Below are positions 37,961 to 49,680 of a stretch of DNA of 64,000 nt, in pieces; the stretch's first letter is position 1, and each line of letters begins with the position of its first letter. This stretch comes from Trichobilharzia szidati (Eukaryota; Platyhelminthes; Trematoda; Strigeidida; Schistosomatidae): NCBI GenBank assembly GCA_944472155.2, contig OX235275.1:55507228-55571227 (forward strand). The letters are read 5' to 3'. Under the pieces are notes generated by a model that worked only from the letters and a program-made list of their open reading frames with translations, did no database searches and had not been told where the DNA came from. The position numbers and the translations under genes were made by a program.

Positions 37961-38431
37961 CACTATACTGATACAATTTACAGCATTATCAAGTCACCAC
38001 AGAACAGAGATAGCCATGCCGATGAAAGAGCATATTTCAGAGAGATAACTAGTGAAGACATTCGCATATCTGTGGACAATTTTGAGACAAGACACCAAGT
38101 GTCTCTAACTACCGATTTCCGGCATCAACGACAACAACAACAAATTGCTAATCGAACCCGAGAATCTGAATATGGCTGTTTCACCTCGATAAATTTATTT
38201 ACTTGACAATACAGAATTAATTCATTAAAGGGCAAAGTTAAACTTTAGGCACCACTAACTACCGATCAGCACATGACCTCGAACGCACTAATCACGTGAA
38301 GGAGTACCTTTTGTGTATGGAATAAATATATTTATGACAAAAATGCATAAAAAATGTATAAATTGTTAGAGAGAATACCTTGCTCTCACACGTGATAAAA
38401 ATAGCTGTCAGTCTTAGGTCGCAATGTCAAT
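37961..38431. other. No recognised gene
   Basis: A GGGCAAAGTTAAACTT and ACTAACTACCGAT segment near 38230-38275 recurs inverted near 38985-39040 and weakly at 10890. Repeat family unknown. Confidence 0.4.
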
Positions 38432-38602
38432 AGAGTGTAATTCTATTGTGGGTAAAATTTATTTTGATGAAGTCTCACAGTGTTATGCAGTAATATTTAC
38501 TGGACAATAAACTGTGCTCGAAACGTCATCAGTAAATATTACTGTATAACACATTGTGAGACTTTATCAAAATAAATTTTACCCACAATGGAATTATGCT
38601 CT
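38432..38602. repeat. PLE terminal-repeat palindrome
   Basis: 38432-38502 and 38530-38602 are about 90 percent inverted copies around a 27-nt loop that contains GCTCGAAACGTC, the 3' half of a hammerhead. The arm sequence occurs singly at 14130-14190. Confidence 0.75.
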
Positions 38603-38682
38603 ACTAGAGTGCACAAGTTCTATTCTTATATGAACAGAGTAATGTAACCACATTGCATGCATGGAATTATTTATGTCTTCTA

Positions 38683-38870
38683 ACCCTAACAATAACCCTA
38701 ATGTTTCATAAACTTAACCCTAACGTGAAAATATCCCTAAACTAACCGTAATCTAACTCGAACCAACCCTAATGTTACCTTAATTAGGTTAACCTAACCC
38801 TAACTTGTCCTTGGCTTAAACCGTAGCTTAATCTTTCCCAAACCTAAGCTGAAACTTGCCAGTTATCCAA
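38683..38870 (-). repeat. Degenerate telomere-like tract
   Basis: About a dozen CCCTAA-like units, e.g. TAACCCTAACAATAACCCTA and CTAACCCTAACTTG, strongly diverged. Confidence 0.65.
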
Positions 38871-38879
38871 TTTAATAGC

Positions 38880-39339
38880 ATAACATTTCGATGAGGATAT
38901 TTTATTGATGATGACAACATTATTTGCCAGGTTTCACTAACTAACTTGCTCAGTGAGCGTTTTAAGATCACTGCTGCGGTCGCACTTCTTTGTTAGTTAG
39001 TGGTGCTTAAAAAGTTTAACTTCGCCCATTAAAGAATAACTTTGAATGGGCTAGTAAATATAAGCTGAGTTATTTTCAATTCAAGTTCATTATTAATTTG
39101 ATAAATCTAGTAGGCGTTAGAGTGAAACATCAGAAAACAACATTTTGATTTTTTTTAATTAAGTGGAAAATATGAAACACTAACAATAATAACACTATAC
39201 AACTTGACTTGGACACATATACATCTAAAAATAATGTTAATGTATGCGAGTAGTATAAAATTAAGATACGAAAATGTTTAGAAAGGATCTAGGAATATTC
39301 AATAGTCACAGGTAAGGTCAGTCGTTATGCTGGGACCAG
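38880..39339. other. No recognised gene
   Basis: Includes 38985-39040, inverted with 38215-38275, so the telomere-like tract and the PLE palindrome sit inside a larger imperfect inverted repeat. Confidence 0.4.
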
Positions 39340-40740
39340 AACTGTTGCACATTAGGACTGGTTTCAACGCAGAACTTTGCACAGACGTGTACCAGCTCGA
39401 GTTGCCACCCTCTCTCTTTCTCTCCATGTAGCATTCAAAGCAAGAGAAGAGAGTAGAGAAAAATTGAAAAGGGATATATATATTATATTATTATTGTTCC
39501 CTTGGGTTCCTAGTGGAACATAGGGCTTCAACTGCACGTCTCCACTTGCTTCTGTCTTCTGCTGTTCTTTTCACTTGCATCCATGTTATTCCATACTGTT
39601 TCATCTCCTCCTCACACGATCTCCTCCATGTCACCCTTGGACGTCCCACTCGCCGCTTCCCTTTCGGGTTCCACTCGAGCAATGGCCTGACGCGCGATGT
39701 CACCCAGTGGCCTCCTCAGCGAGTGTCCAATCCATCTCCACTTCCTCCTGCATATTTGTTGGGCGATTGGTTCCTGTTTCGTTTGTTCCCATAGCTTCTT
39801 GTTTGTGATTCTTTCTGGCCATCTAATCTTCAGTATGGAGCGAAGACAGTTGTTGATAAAGGTCTGCAACCTGTTGAAAATATTCTTGGTGACCCGCCAA
39901 GTTTCTGATCCGTAAAGCAAAATTGACTTCACGTTTGTATTGAAAATCCGAATTTTGTTGTTGATGGTCAGTGACGAAGATTTCCAGATTAGTTTCAGGT
40001 TGATGAATGTGTTTCTCGCCTTCCCGATTCTCGATTTGACATCCTCGTCCGTTCCTCCTGTGGTTGAGACAATGCTCCCCAGATAAGTGAAAGAAGTAAC
40101 CTCTTTCAAATCCCTCCCGTTGATGGTGATTGGCACTGGATGTTGCTGTTGTTGTTGGTTGGTTATTTTCATGACCTCCGTCTTGTCTATGTTCACCTGG
40201 AGTCCTGTCTTTGCTGCTTCTTCTCATATATTTATATAATAAACAGAAATGTGAGGTGAAAAGAATAGTAATATGGAAGAACAACAGAATTTTATTGGAC
40301 ATGACAAATCAAAATGAGGGAATGCATTTGCGTCATCATTGAGAACAATTTTGAGCCAGTCGTATCACCAATTGTCTAAAGTCTTCATTACCTCTTACGA
40401 TTCCTAGAACCCCAACCAGTCAGTCAGAAAGTCTACACCTCTCTACGTGAATGGCTGGCTGGCTGGCTTAGACTAACTGTTGTGGATTTCATTGACTGAT
40501 GAAGCCATGTTTTGAATTGACCACCACTAGCTCTTTTCCAACCTGATGAGTCAGTCAGCTAACATTGCTCATAGTCGAGGGAAGCGATGGCTAGGTAGGC
40601 ATACGTAACACATGTCCAAAACCATCTCAATCGATGTGACTTCACAACCTTGTCAATCCATTTTTCCTTCTTTCCCTCGACTGAAGGCTAACCTCAATAT
40701 TTCTTACCCTATTACACCATCTTGTGTACATTAGGAATAA
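39340..40740 (-). mobile_element. SR2-type RTE 3' end split by a nested RTE
   Basis: 39340-39486 and 40255-40740 read as one continuous minus-strand SR2 3' region when compared with 37480-37930; the joint falls at a TATATA word that is present on both sides. The insert 39487-40254 is an RTE 3' fragment. Confidence 0.8.
39487..40254 (-). pseudogene. RTE retrotransposon C-terminal region, best preserved copy
   Basis: A 194-codon minus-strand frame (40196-39612) reads MNIDKTEVMKITNQQQQQ, HPVPITINGRDLKEVTSFTY, GKARNTFINLKLIWKSSSLT, INNKIRIFNTNVKSILLYGS, CLRSILKIRWPERITNKKLW and WIGHSLRRPLGDIARQAIA; the last part (WRRAVEALCSTRNPREQ) follows in another frame. This is the region after the RT palm in RTE polyproteins. 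5'-truncated, so inactive. Useful as the reference for the other RTE fragments in this window. Confidence 0.85.
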
Positions 40741-40919
40741 ACTATCCAACCCAAGAGCTCAGTAGATATGAAGGTCCTTATTTACTTACAATACGAAAAT
40801 TATTGAAAAGTACCATGATTAATTGCAACACAGTAAAGTTAGCAGAGATTTGAATATAATTGTAAAAAGGAGTTATTACTTTCTACACCAACCTTTGTCC
40901 GTAGGTGATATCAGCCTAA

Positions 40920-41672
40920 TTGATACTTAAAGGTTACATTTTCTTAATCATGGAGAGAGACACCTTTAATAGCTTTCTGTTGGACATCAGCAAGAGGTCT
41001 AAGTCAAATGGTCTTATATTAAATCCTTCCAAATGTCAGGCAGTTAACTTTACTTTCAAGCATCGACGTGACATACATGAATTAGTTAGTTCCCATGATG
41101 CCTGTAGCATAGATGGCACTGAAATTGAAACCAAGTCAAGCATTAAATACCTTGGATTAGTTCTTTCCACTGACTTTTCATGGTCATCCCACATCTTATC
41201 AATCTCTAAGAAAATGTTTCGTCTTACCTTCTACATTAAAAAGTTAAGACAATCAGATATCAACCAACCTTTAGTTCTGCAGTTTGTAAACTCCTGTATT
41301 TTACCTATTGTACTCTATTGCTCTCCATTAATCTTTCCTGGGCTTCTCAAAAAAGGCTATATCATATTACGAAGGGTATTAAATGCTGTGAGTAGGCCTT
41401 GTGGTTTGGCACTGCGTGAGTTCGCTAACACTATAGTCGAGAGACACATAAATTCCTGTACAAAATCGGCAAAGGCCATACTGTCAGACCCTCTGCACCC
41501 GCTTTATTCACAACTATCCCCTTGTATCTCATCAGGTACGACGAGAAGTCAATATAAAAAGTTATATGCTCGGACCACTAAGTACAAAAATTCTACAATA
41601 CCGTATTTAGCCCGTATTTTATGTGATGAAGACACTGTTAGACGTGAAACATATAAGTTACTATGTAATTAG
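40920..41672 (+). CDS. CR1-like (SR1-type) retrotransposon, RT C-terminal region, open frame
   Basis: A 250-codon open frame reads LILNPSKCQAVNFTFKHRRD, CSIDGTEIETKSSIKYLGLV, LSTDFSWSSHILSISKKMFR, FVNSCILPIVLYCSPLIFPG, and a tail IPYLARILCDEDTVRRETYK. The NPSKCQ and YLGLVLS blocks follow the FADD motif in CR1-clade reverse transcriptases; FADD itself is upstream and lost. The 3' noncoding end with TTGGAATAAAGCAAAG and a short microsatellite closes the element at about 42000. 5'-truncated, so not autonomous, but without internal stops. Older copies are at 4430, 34860 and 59695. Confidence 0.85.
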   Translation: MILKGYIFLIMERDTFNSFLLDISKRSKSNGLILNPSKCQAVNFTFKHRRDIHELVSSHDACSIDGTEIETKSSIKYLGLVLSTDFSWSSHILSISKKMFRLTFYIKKLRQSDINQPLVLQFVNSCILPIVLYCSPLIFPGLLKKGYIILRRVLNAVSRPCGLALREFANTIVERHINSCTKSAKAILSDPLHPLYSQLSPCISSGTTRSQYKKLYARTTKYKNSTIPYLARILCDEDTVRRETYKLLCN

Positions 41673-42000
41673 CATAGTGAATCGACCCTTTCATTGTTCG
41701 TCTTTCTGTAATTTTATGGTGTCACCCTTTCTATCGTTTAATTATAACTTTGCTATTTTTATTTTAGTTGTTATTACTATAATTTTACACTTTATGCATA
41801 TTTTTCTCCGTACTGCATACAGTAATTTGCTACATAGCTGCTATAACAACGTTTTGTTCTTATTATTATGTAACGCTTATTTTTTATTTTATGTCTTTGT
41901 CGTTTTTGAGTAAATTAGATGCAATATTGTACTGAATGCTGAAAATTCCTTGCTGTATCATTAGTACTGTCTTTGGAATAAAGCAAAGATTATTACTATT

Positions 42001-42457
42001 ATTTAAGACTCTTACCTTTCAAAACACACCTATTATGAGACCCAATGACACTATATAGACTTGTAAACCTAAGAATATAGACCAAATCTCCGTCTAATAT
42101 CGACCTCAGTTTGTAAGAAACAAAATGCTTACTAAGAGACTCTAAGGGTCACTTATTCAAGAGGTAAAACATGTATACTTATATATGAGTAGTACTGACT
42201 TTTTTCGTTACGCACGTCAATTATCACAATTTATTGTAGCATGGAGTGTGCATGCAGTTAACAAGCATTAGAAACTTTGTCGGTGAAGTTAAAGTATCAT
42301 AGCCAAAGCTGAAGAATTTGAAAAGAACCGATCAGACATACGGAGTGCTATAAAATGTCGTTCCAAATCAAGTCATGCCTGCCTTTTGGGACTTGGAGAG
42401 GGCAGATTCAGTATTGTACTCATTTACTAGGTACTCTTCCTGCAAATATATGCTGTT
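42001..42457. other. No recognised gene
   Basis: Unremarkable AT-rich sequence. Confidence 0.35.
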
Positions 42458-42565
42458 GGGTAGGGTTATGGCTTTTAAGATTAAGGTTTATGGTTTAGGG
42501 TTAAAGTTAGGTTTAGGTTTAAAGTTAGGATTAAAAGTTAGCGATATAATTAGAGTTAGGAGTAG
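42458..42565 (+). repeat. Degenerate telomere-like tract
   Basis: TTGGGTAGGGTTATGG, TTTAGGGTTAAAGTTAGG and TTTAGGTTTAAAGTTAGG units in tandem. Confidence 0.65.
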
Positions 42566-43199
42566 TTTGGAGAATAATGTCAGAAATATCAATAGATCTC
42601 AAAGTACCATGACCTATAGTCACCTGGATGAATGGGTATATCACGCATGGTTCGATATCTGTATAGATTATCTGTGTATTGACTGGAAGACATTCTTGCA
42701 ACACAAGCTACAACTATACGGTATTATCAAGTTTGCGATATTTTTAGTGTATTTCTCAGCCTTTATACGGCTTTCTTTTTGCATATGAGTCCTGATTGGT
42801 TGTTCGAGGTCACTATAGTTTTGGCTAAGATAGTTTAACTTTGACACTGTCTTCATATTTTATCATGCTACTCCAAGATTCGAACAGATCAATGTGTCCT
42901 TATGAACTTTGGGTTGATTCCTAAAGTTACCCCATGGGGAAACTTAGAATTCTAAGGTCATGCTTGAAGTCGTAAAATTAAAATATTTGAGGGCATTTTA
43001 CACAATACGAGTAGTGAGAAAAAATGGGACAGACTTCTGCCAGACGCGAAAAATCGTGTCACTTTAACATCTTTTCAGCATTTACTCATCTTAGAAAAAT
43101 AGTGTTAGATAAGATTTCACTGGTATTACTCGGTTTTATTGTAAGTTTAAACTTATAAGACCGAATTTGGTCGTTAATAGATCATTTGGATACAAAAAC
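42566..43199. other. No recognised gene
   Basis: Short open frames only; no motif. Confidence 0.35.
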
Positions 43200-43604
43200 A
43201 TTACCCAACACATGGTTTAAAACAACACAACCAGGAAAATGAAAACAGAACCAGAACAAACATTAAAGAGGTTCACATTATAATCATATAACTGAGTTCC
43301 ATTCACGAAACACATAAACATGCTGACTACATATGTAATAAGACACAAACAATTACACAGGTCAAGCACGCAGGGTAGAGCGGAGAAGCAGAACACAACT
43401 TGGGAAAAAGCACTTTATAATTTACACTGAATTACACCAGCAGAAGTCCAAAAATTATACACATGTAGGTACAAAGAGCTAGGCTATTACAGTTCAGCGT
43501 CCACCGGTTTTTGAACTGACGCTTTCTTTCAAATTTGAACCACTACAACATACCAGAACCTGATTTGGCGCCACCCGCTGCATGCACTCCTCTGATTGGT
43601 AGAT
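43200..43604 (-). repeat. LTR-like sequence, probably solo
   Basis: The reverse complement of 43380-43570 (GTGGTTCAAATTTGAAAG, GCGTCAGTTCAAAAACCGGT, TAGCCTAGCTCTT, GCGTGCTTGA) is recognisably the same as 53840-54030 on the + strand. The start TGTAGTGG fits an LTR. No coding region is attached. Confidence 0.5.
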
Positions 43605-43850
43605 ATTTGCCCTACTGAAGGTCATATCGAATTCAGATCCAGATTTTCGGTTGAAGATTTTAAATTTTTATTATAGCTTGATTCCACACAGTATTTTGGT
43701 ACAAGTATGAAATTTTCAGCATGTGATATCGGTAGCCCAAATTTAGCAGGCCGACCATAGATATCAGGTATGCGTCGGCGGGGGATCGAACCTCGGACCA
43801 TGTGCATGATCGGCGAGAGTCCTAACCGCCGTGACACCGACGCTTTTGAA
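43605..43850 (-). repeat. tRNA-derived SINE, family 1
   Basis: Minus-strand head GTCGGTGTCACGGCGGTTAG and GGTTCGATCCCCC, then the GATATC, TGGTCGGCCTG and GTGGAATCAAGCT tail of this family. Confidence 0.75.
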
Positions 43851-43864
43851 ACCTGTATCATTCC

Positions 43865-44290
43865 TTTCCTAACAGTTATCTGTCCTTACCTGCAAAGAGT
43901 CTAGTGAGGGTTCAGACACCACTTCTTATGGGAGTCGGTGAGAGAACCAGTATTCCACAGAAATATAGTTCCTACTTGGCTTTTGAACTCTTCTGCTATG
44001 TCCCCTGAGGTGCTCCGACAAAGTGATAAGTAAAACAGAAGACTGATCAGAGTTTTGAACGGTGTGATGAGATTTCCTCTGCCAGCTATATGATAAAGAG
44101 AAGTGGTTCAGACTATCTTGGCTTTCCTGGTTTGATAAATTATTCGTATCAGGAATCAAATGCATTACTTCCTTCTCCATCTGAAGGCTGAGACTTGCTG
44201 CCTGGGTGCACTTTTCAAGTTTTAACCTCACTAGAGAAGTATTTAGACCGACGAAAATTCCACTGATCCTACACACACCGACAAGAATCC
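43865..44290 (-). pseudogene. CR1/Jockey-like retrotransposon C-terminal end
   Basis: The minus-strand frame ends LRGHSRRVQKPSRNYISVEY and WFSHRLPSPI, the RGHS...F..R closing motif of CR1/Jockey-type polyproteins. A diverged copy is at 55445-55870. No RT core. Confidence 0.6.
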
Positions 44291-45565
44291 AAAACTTCGG
44301 GCCGCCACTGAGCGATGGTACGCTACACCTATTATGTTATAACTTGCGATTGCACCTAGGTCCATGTGCGTCTGAATCGTTGGGGGTGGTAGTACCTCTT
44401 TGTCCTTGAGTTGATACTTATGTGCGCATGGTCTTGCACTTGGTTACGTTGATTGGACACTGACAGTTTGCTGGAATCTACTTGCGATGTAAGCATGTCG
44501 CTGTCATCCTCAAGTTTTCTTTATATTTACGGTTATCTGGGTAGAGAAGCATAGGGGATCTACTGAGCTCGGGTAATTCACTGATATTCAAGGTAAGATG
44601 GGGTTAATACGACACCTTTCCAATCACGTGGTAGCACTCCATTTAAGATAGATTGAAGATCATAGTCAGTGGCCGGGTAACAGCTCCTAGATACATCCTA
44701 GATGATAGTCCCACTGATACCCATCTGTTGCATCTAATGCTGTACCCTAGAACACCAAAGTTATACTTCACATACCATTTTACATTTTGTGTTAATTAGA
44801 CCATTTGCTGCTCACTGAACTGTTGTACATTTTTGTTCCAATTCGCAGTTTTTAACTGAGAGTTAATTTTGGGTTTGGTTATTGTGTTTTTGGTGTTTGG
44901 ATGCCAGATAACCCATGTTTACCCGGTAAATTTAGTTTAAAGGAAGAATAATCTTGTAGCTGTCCAGAATTTTGTCATCAGTGTAATTCTTTTTGGAATT
45001 ATTTGATTTTATTTTGGATTGTGGTAGTAGACCCTGATTTCGTCTCCTCAGAGGTTATTAACTCGGTGGCAGCGCAAAGATCCTCAAATTGGTTTGGCTG
45101 ATCAGTTAGTTTCTTCAGTTTTTACCAGTGGAGCGTCAGGTTCTTCGATTTGATTTGGCCTAGTGTACCAGTTCTATAATCTGATTTGGACGATCAAAAA
45201 ATGCTTTGTGATACTGTTATGCATCTTAACTGGAAGCTATGTCAGGAGTACTTAAACCCAAGTTTCCTTCTGGACAATGGTTTGCAGTATTAATGTACTA
45301 CTAGGCTGTCTATCAAAGGCATCACATGCGTAGACCATAGCTTGTAACTCGTTAAGAAGAAGGCAATCTTTGATCCAACATTCCAAATATTTAGCTGTTC
45401 AAACATTATTAACTTATAGACAATTTACTATTTGACATTATATCATACTTGATCGTACATGTAGAATGGCATGCATTTTCATGTGAATTTATGTTTATAT
45501 GAAAATATATATCATTATTATTAACCGATTGTTGATAAGTACCCGAAACTTAATTGCCTGTTTAA
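44291..45565. other. No recognised gene; possible 5' region of the following Gypsy element
   Basis: AACTCGGTGGCAGCGC at 45060 might belong to an LTR element leader, but no LTR pair could be defined. Confidence 0.35.
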
Positions 45566-46457
45566 CGATCTACCGTGCATAACCAGGAATGCTATGCACC
45601 ACATCATAACCTCAGGACAGCCCGTGACATCTAAAGCACGACAACTTGGTCTTGACAAACTGTGAATCACTAGAAATGAGTTCAACCATATGGTCACCCT
45701 TGGAATCATTCGACCATTGAATAGTCCATGGGCATCTCCACTGCACATGGTACCGAAAAAGGGTAGCAACGATCAGCAACCCACTGGTGATTACCGACGA
45801 GTGAACGCCAAAACAGCCCCTGATTGCTATCCATTGCTTCACATGCACGACTTGACGGCAACATTATCTAGCGCAACTATATTCTCGAAAATAGACTTGG
45901 TTAAAGCGTATAACCAAATCCCGATGGCATCGGAACATATTCTGGAAACGGCTATAATTACGCCTTTCGGACTTTTTGAATTTCCACACATGCCATTCGG
46001 CCTCCGGAATGCAGGACAAACATTCCGACGCTTCATCGACGAAGTATTTCGCGGTCTCGACTTTGTATACGCATACTTAGACGACTGCCTCATTGCCAGT
46101 CCAGATAAGGAAACTCACCTTAGACACTTGGACTTGGCATTTGAAAGGTTACGCCTACATGGTGTTACCATCAATATTCAAAAGTGTAAGATAGGCGTTG
46201 ACTCACTCCACTTCCTCGGTCACACTACTGACTGCCAGGGAATTCGCCCACTGGCTACTAAAGTTGAGGCGATACTGAACTTTCCAGAGCCACAAACAGT
46301 GAAAAGTCTTCGCACTTTTAACGGCTTGGTAAGTTATTACCGACGGTTTATTCCGAAATGTGCCTCTCTGATTCAGCCATTAACAGACCTTCTGAGAGGG
46401 AATAACAAGTCTATCGAACTCGGCGCGTCTGCTCGACATGCTTTTACTCAGGTAAAA
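45566..46457 (+). pseudogene. pol: Ty3/Gypsy reverse transcriptase
   Basis: After a decayed lead-in with a stop near 45661, the frame from 45690 reads LGIIRPLNSPWASPLHMVPK, GDYRRVNAKTAPDCYPLLHM, FSKIDLVKAYNQIPM, PFGLFEFPHMPFGLRNAGQT and VYAYLDDCLIASPDKETHLR, with the catalytic YLDD, then FLGHTTDCQGIRPLATKVEA. All RT blocks are present. It stops at TAA 46458. This element belongs to a different Gypsy lineage from the palindromic one and is the only LTR element in the window with a full RT. Confidence 0.88.
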
Positions 46458-47168
46458 TAAGCTATTGCGGATGCCACACTTCTAATGTATCAGGATTCAA
46501 CCGCACCGTTATGTATATCGGTTGATGCATCAGACACTGCAATCGGCGCAGGTAACCAGGAGTGGCGACCACTCGTGTTTTTCTCGAGGCACCTTCAAGT
46601 AGCTGAAACGAAGTACAGCGCATACGGAAGAGGACTTCTAGCTATGTACTGTGCTATACGCCACTTTCGATATTCAGTCGAGGGTCGTGAATTCATCATT
46701 TTCACTGACCACCAACCTCTGACGTACTCCCTGAACTCAACCTCAGATAAGAATTCACCTAGGGAATCACGACAACTAGATTACGTTTCACAGTTTACAT
46801 CAGATATTCGCCATGTATCCGGAGTGAACAACACTGTGGCAGATGCCTTGTCGCGCGTTTGTTCCCTTACCCAAATCGACGGCATAGACCTTGTAAAACT
46901 GGCTCGCCTTCAAAAAGAAGATACCGAGCTTCAACGTGAGTTGTCGAAAACAACTTTACAATTAGCTGAGAAACCCTTAGGTATGGGAAAAGATACCATT
47001 CTCTGCAACATTTCCATTAGTACTCCCCGCCCCATCGTGCCTAAAAGTTATCGCCGTAACGTCTTCAATACGTTGCATGGCTTATCCCACCCAGGTATTC
47101 GAATTACTGTCAAGCTCATAACTAGTCGATTTTGTTGGCCTGGTATTAATAAGAAAGTAAGGGAATAA
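46458..47168 (+). pseudogene. pol: Ty3/Gypsy RNase H and integrase zinc domain
   Basis: Reads APLCISVDASDTAIGA (first RNase H Asp), VFFSRHLQVAETKYSAYGRG, LLAMYCAIRHFRYSVEGREF and FTDHQPLTYSL, then VNNTVADALSRV, and the integrase lead-in TLHGLSHPGIRITVKLITSR with FCWPGINKKVRE, ending at TAA 47166-47168 where a tryptophan is expected. Confidence 0.87.
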
Positions 47169-47714
47169 GCACACACGTGCTTAGCCTGCCAAAAGTGCAA
47201 GGTAGTGAGACACACCAAAAGCCCCCTTGGTACCTTTCTTACCCCTGATGCCCGTTTCGAACACGTTCATATAGGTTTGGTTGGCCCCCTTCCGGAATCC
47301 CACGGATATGTTTATATTTTAACCTGCATCGATCGATTCACACGATGGTCTGAAGCAGTACCCATCAAGGATGTATCTGCGGAAACCGTCACACGCGTCT
47401 TTGTAGAAAGATGGATCGCAAACTTTGGATGCCCATCTTCCATAACAACCGATCGTGGGCGGCAATTCGAAAGCGGCTTATTGTTCGCCCTGACTAAAAT
47501 CATAGGTTGCATCCGTTTTAGAACAGCAGCCTACCATCCTCAAGCTAATGGTATGGTAGAGCGTCTACACCGACAGTAGAAGGCTGGCTTATCAGCTGCA
47601 AACAATGCACATTGAACTGAATCACTACCGTTAGTTCTCCTAGGGATACGAAACGCCGTGAAAACCGATGCTGGTTGTACTACCGCTGAGCTAGTATTTG
47701 GCACAACACTGACT
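47169..47714 (+). pseudogene. pol: Ty3/Gypsy integrase core, interrupted
   Basis: Reads CLACQKCKVVRHTKSP (zinc cysteines), then HVHIGLVGPLPESHGYVYIL, where the first catalytic Asp of the D,D-35-E triad is replaced by Gly, FTRWSEAVPIKDVSAETVTR, SITTDRGRQFES (second Asp) and HPQANGMVERLHR (Glu). A TAG follows at 47577. The frame continues as ELVFGTTLTL and is then split by a 500-bp insertion. Confidence 0.85.
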
Positions 47715-48211
47715 TTAAAACAAACAATAAAGGTTAATAAAGCAGGATTTAATTAATTCATCAAATTTCGGTAGAACTTGTCATCTGAATACTTTACATA
47801 CACGGATATATATACTTTTGAAATTACATTGGGAGATATAGGACTGATAAGCAAATAAACTACATTGAATTAGTCATGCAGAAAGACAGGTGCGAATGTT
47901 TTCCAGGTTATGTTCAATTAGATTAGGGGAGAGAGAGTATGGGAGATCAAAATTAAGATAAATTGCATTACGCTTTAATTACATCACTTAGATAGATAAT
48001 TAGACATTAGAGAATTTAACAAGAATTGCAAACAGAGGGATGTCAATAGTAGTAGTTATAATAACAATAATAATAGTAATAGTGTTGAAGTGAGTTAAGA
48101 TAACGCTACTGATAAAGGATAGTTTTAAATGAATCAAGAATAATAATGAGAATAATAATAGTAATAATAAAATAATAATAATAAGAGGTAGAATTATAAG
48201 TAAAACGTATT
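47715..48211. mobile_element. About 500-bp insertion in Gypsy integrase
   Basis: ACACTGACT occurs at 47706-47714 and at 48212-48220, the likely target duplication. The insert is noncoding, ends in AAT-rich microsatellite sequence (48060-48190) and has no recognised coding domain. Confidence 0.65.
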
Positions 48212-48217
48212 ACACTG

Positions 48218-48705
48218 ACTGCCAGGTGGGTCCGTTTCTCCCTTGAGCTTCCCACCAGAAGTGGGTCACGCCTCATACGTCAGCAGGCTTACAAATGCAA
48301 TGCATTAATTTAAACCTGCTCCCCTCCGACCACAGTCCATTGATGTTTTCGTTCACCCGTGTTTGAAAACTTCTCCACATGTATTTGTTCGTCATGACTC
48401 TGTGCGTCGCCCTCTGGGACCTCCATACGATGGACCATATAAAGCCATTAAACGTATGGATAAATTCTTTGCCTCGGACAAAAACGGCCGCGAGGACACC
48501 GTCAGAATCGACCGTCTGAAACCGGCTTACTTGAAAGGCCTAGAGATGAGCGTACCTAATAATCCACACGTAATCGAATATCCTTAAAGCTCGAAGAAAT
48601 CACTAGCACGGCGAAAGCCACTGAACTTTTCGTCGAGCCCTCTAAGAAAACGCGTTCTGGACGAAACGTAAGGTTCCCAGAATATCTTCATACCTAATCA
48701 CATAA
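48218..48705 (+). pseudogene. pol: Ty3/Gypsy integrase C-terminal end
   Basis: Reads LPGGSVSPLSFPPEVGHASY, a stop, then SPHVFVRHDSVRRPLGPPYD, GPYKAIKRMDKFFASDKNGR and VRIDRLKPAYL, the GPY/F module, and ends KKTRSGRNVRFPEYLHT, typical of Gypsy polyproteins. Confidence 0.85.
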
Positions 48706-49680
48706 CTAAGTGGTGCGATTCACCTAACTAAATCGCTTGTGGTATTAATTATTCTTTTTTTATTTTCAGACACATCAATTCTTTCATATAGCATCAAGAA
48801 GCACAAGTAAAAATTTTTTCTATAACCGTACATGTTAAATGCATTAAAAAATTAGATATATATTTTTTCGATGTTCTAGACTTTGCATTATTTTACTGTA
48901 TGGTAGATGCACATCATTTTTCAGACGTTGATTTGATACATTTTCCTCAACAAGGTTCTTAGCATTCTTGTTTTCTTTTCCAGGTGCGACGAGCACTGAA
49001 CAAGAAGCAAACGAAGCACGAGATCCAACGGAAAAACATCACCGAAGCGATGTACAGATACCCTATTAGCATAGGTAGACGACCAGCAGGCACTCTACCA
49101 AGCCTCTTGGAAAAGATTTTTACCGATGGGGAATCATCGAGCTTTTACTTCCGGCTGGTTCTATCTTAGGGTCCTCACAAAGCCACTAGGGGTGTGTGAG
49201 CTGTAGCGGTAAATAATTCTCCAAAATTGTTGACTTTAGCAATCATCACTGAACATTGGATGCTGACCCTCACTGTTTAAGTCGACTTGTTTAGCTGAAG
49301 GCTTCCGGTGATGCATCCATACAATTTGGTACTCCGTCGTGTCACGTTCGTGCACGATCACTAGCCAGCTAAGCATTCACTTCAGTCCACGATTTGGTCC
49401 CGAAGTATATTTGGTAGTTTGGAAGATCAAACTCTGTTGTTTTGCTTTGCCTTTTGTCTACGCGGAACGAATACTATAGAAGTCGTTGGTATTAGATCTT
49501 GCGTTAGTATGTTCCATACAATCCGCGAACTTCGATACCGTCAGTCTCTAAACTAGAATACAGAAGAAATAACGCTTGGGATGGAATTTCGTTTTACCTG
49601 AACGTTTGGCTGATGAAGTTCTTGATAAAGTGCGTATTGGAAATAACAGTGTTTTTTGTATGGTTTAGTTAATATCCGTA
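48706..49680. other. Gypsy 3' flank, possible LTR; no gene recognised
   Basis: A GGGGTGTGTGAGCTGTAG word at 49188 could be a polypurine tract and LTR start, but no second copy was found. The frame at 48984-49169 (RRALNKKQTKHEIQRK) has no known motif. Confidence 0.35.

Noticed and set aside
48984..49169. Possible env-like gene after the Gypsy pol
   Set aside because: Short, without signal peptide or membrane segment; more likely LTR or flanking sequence.
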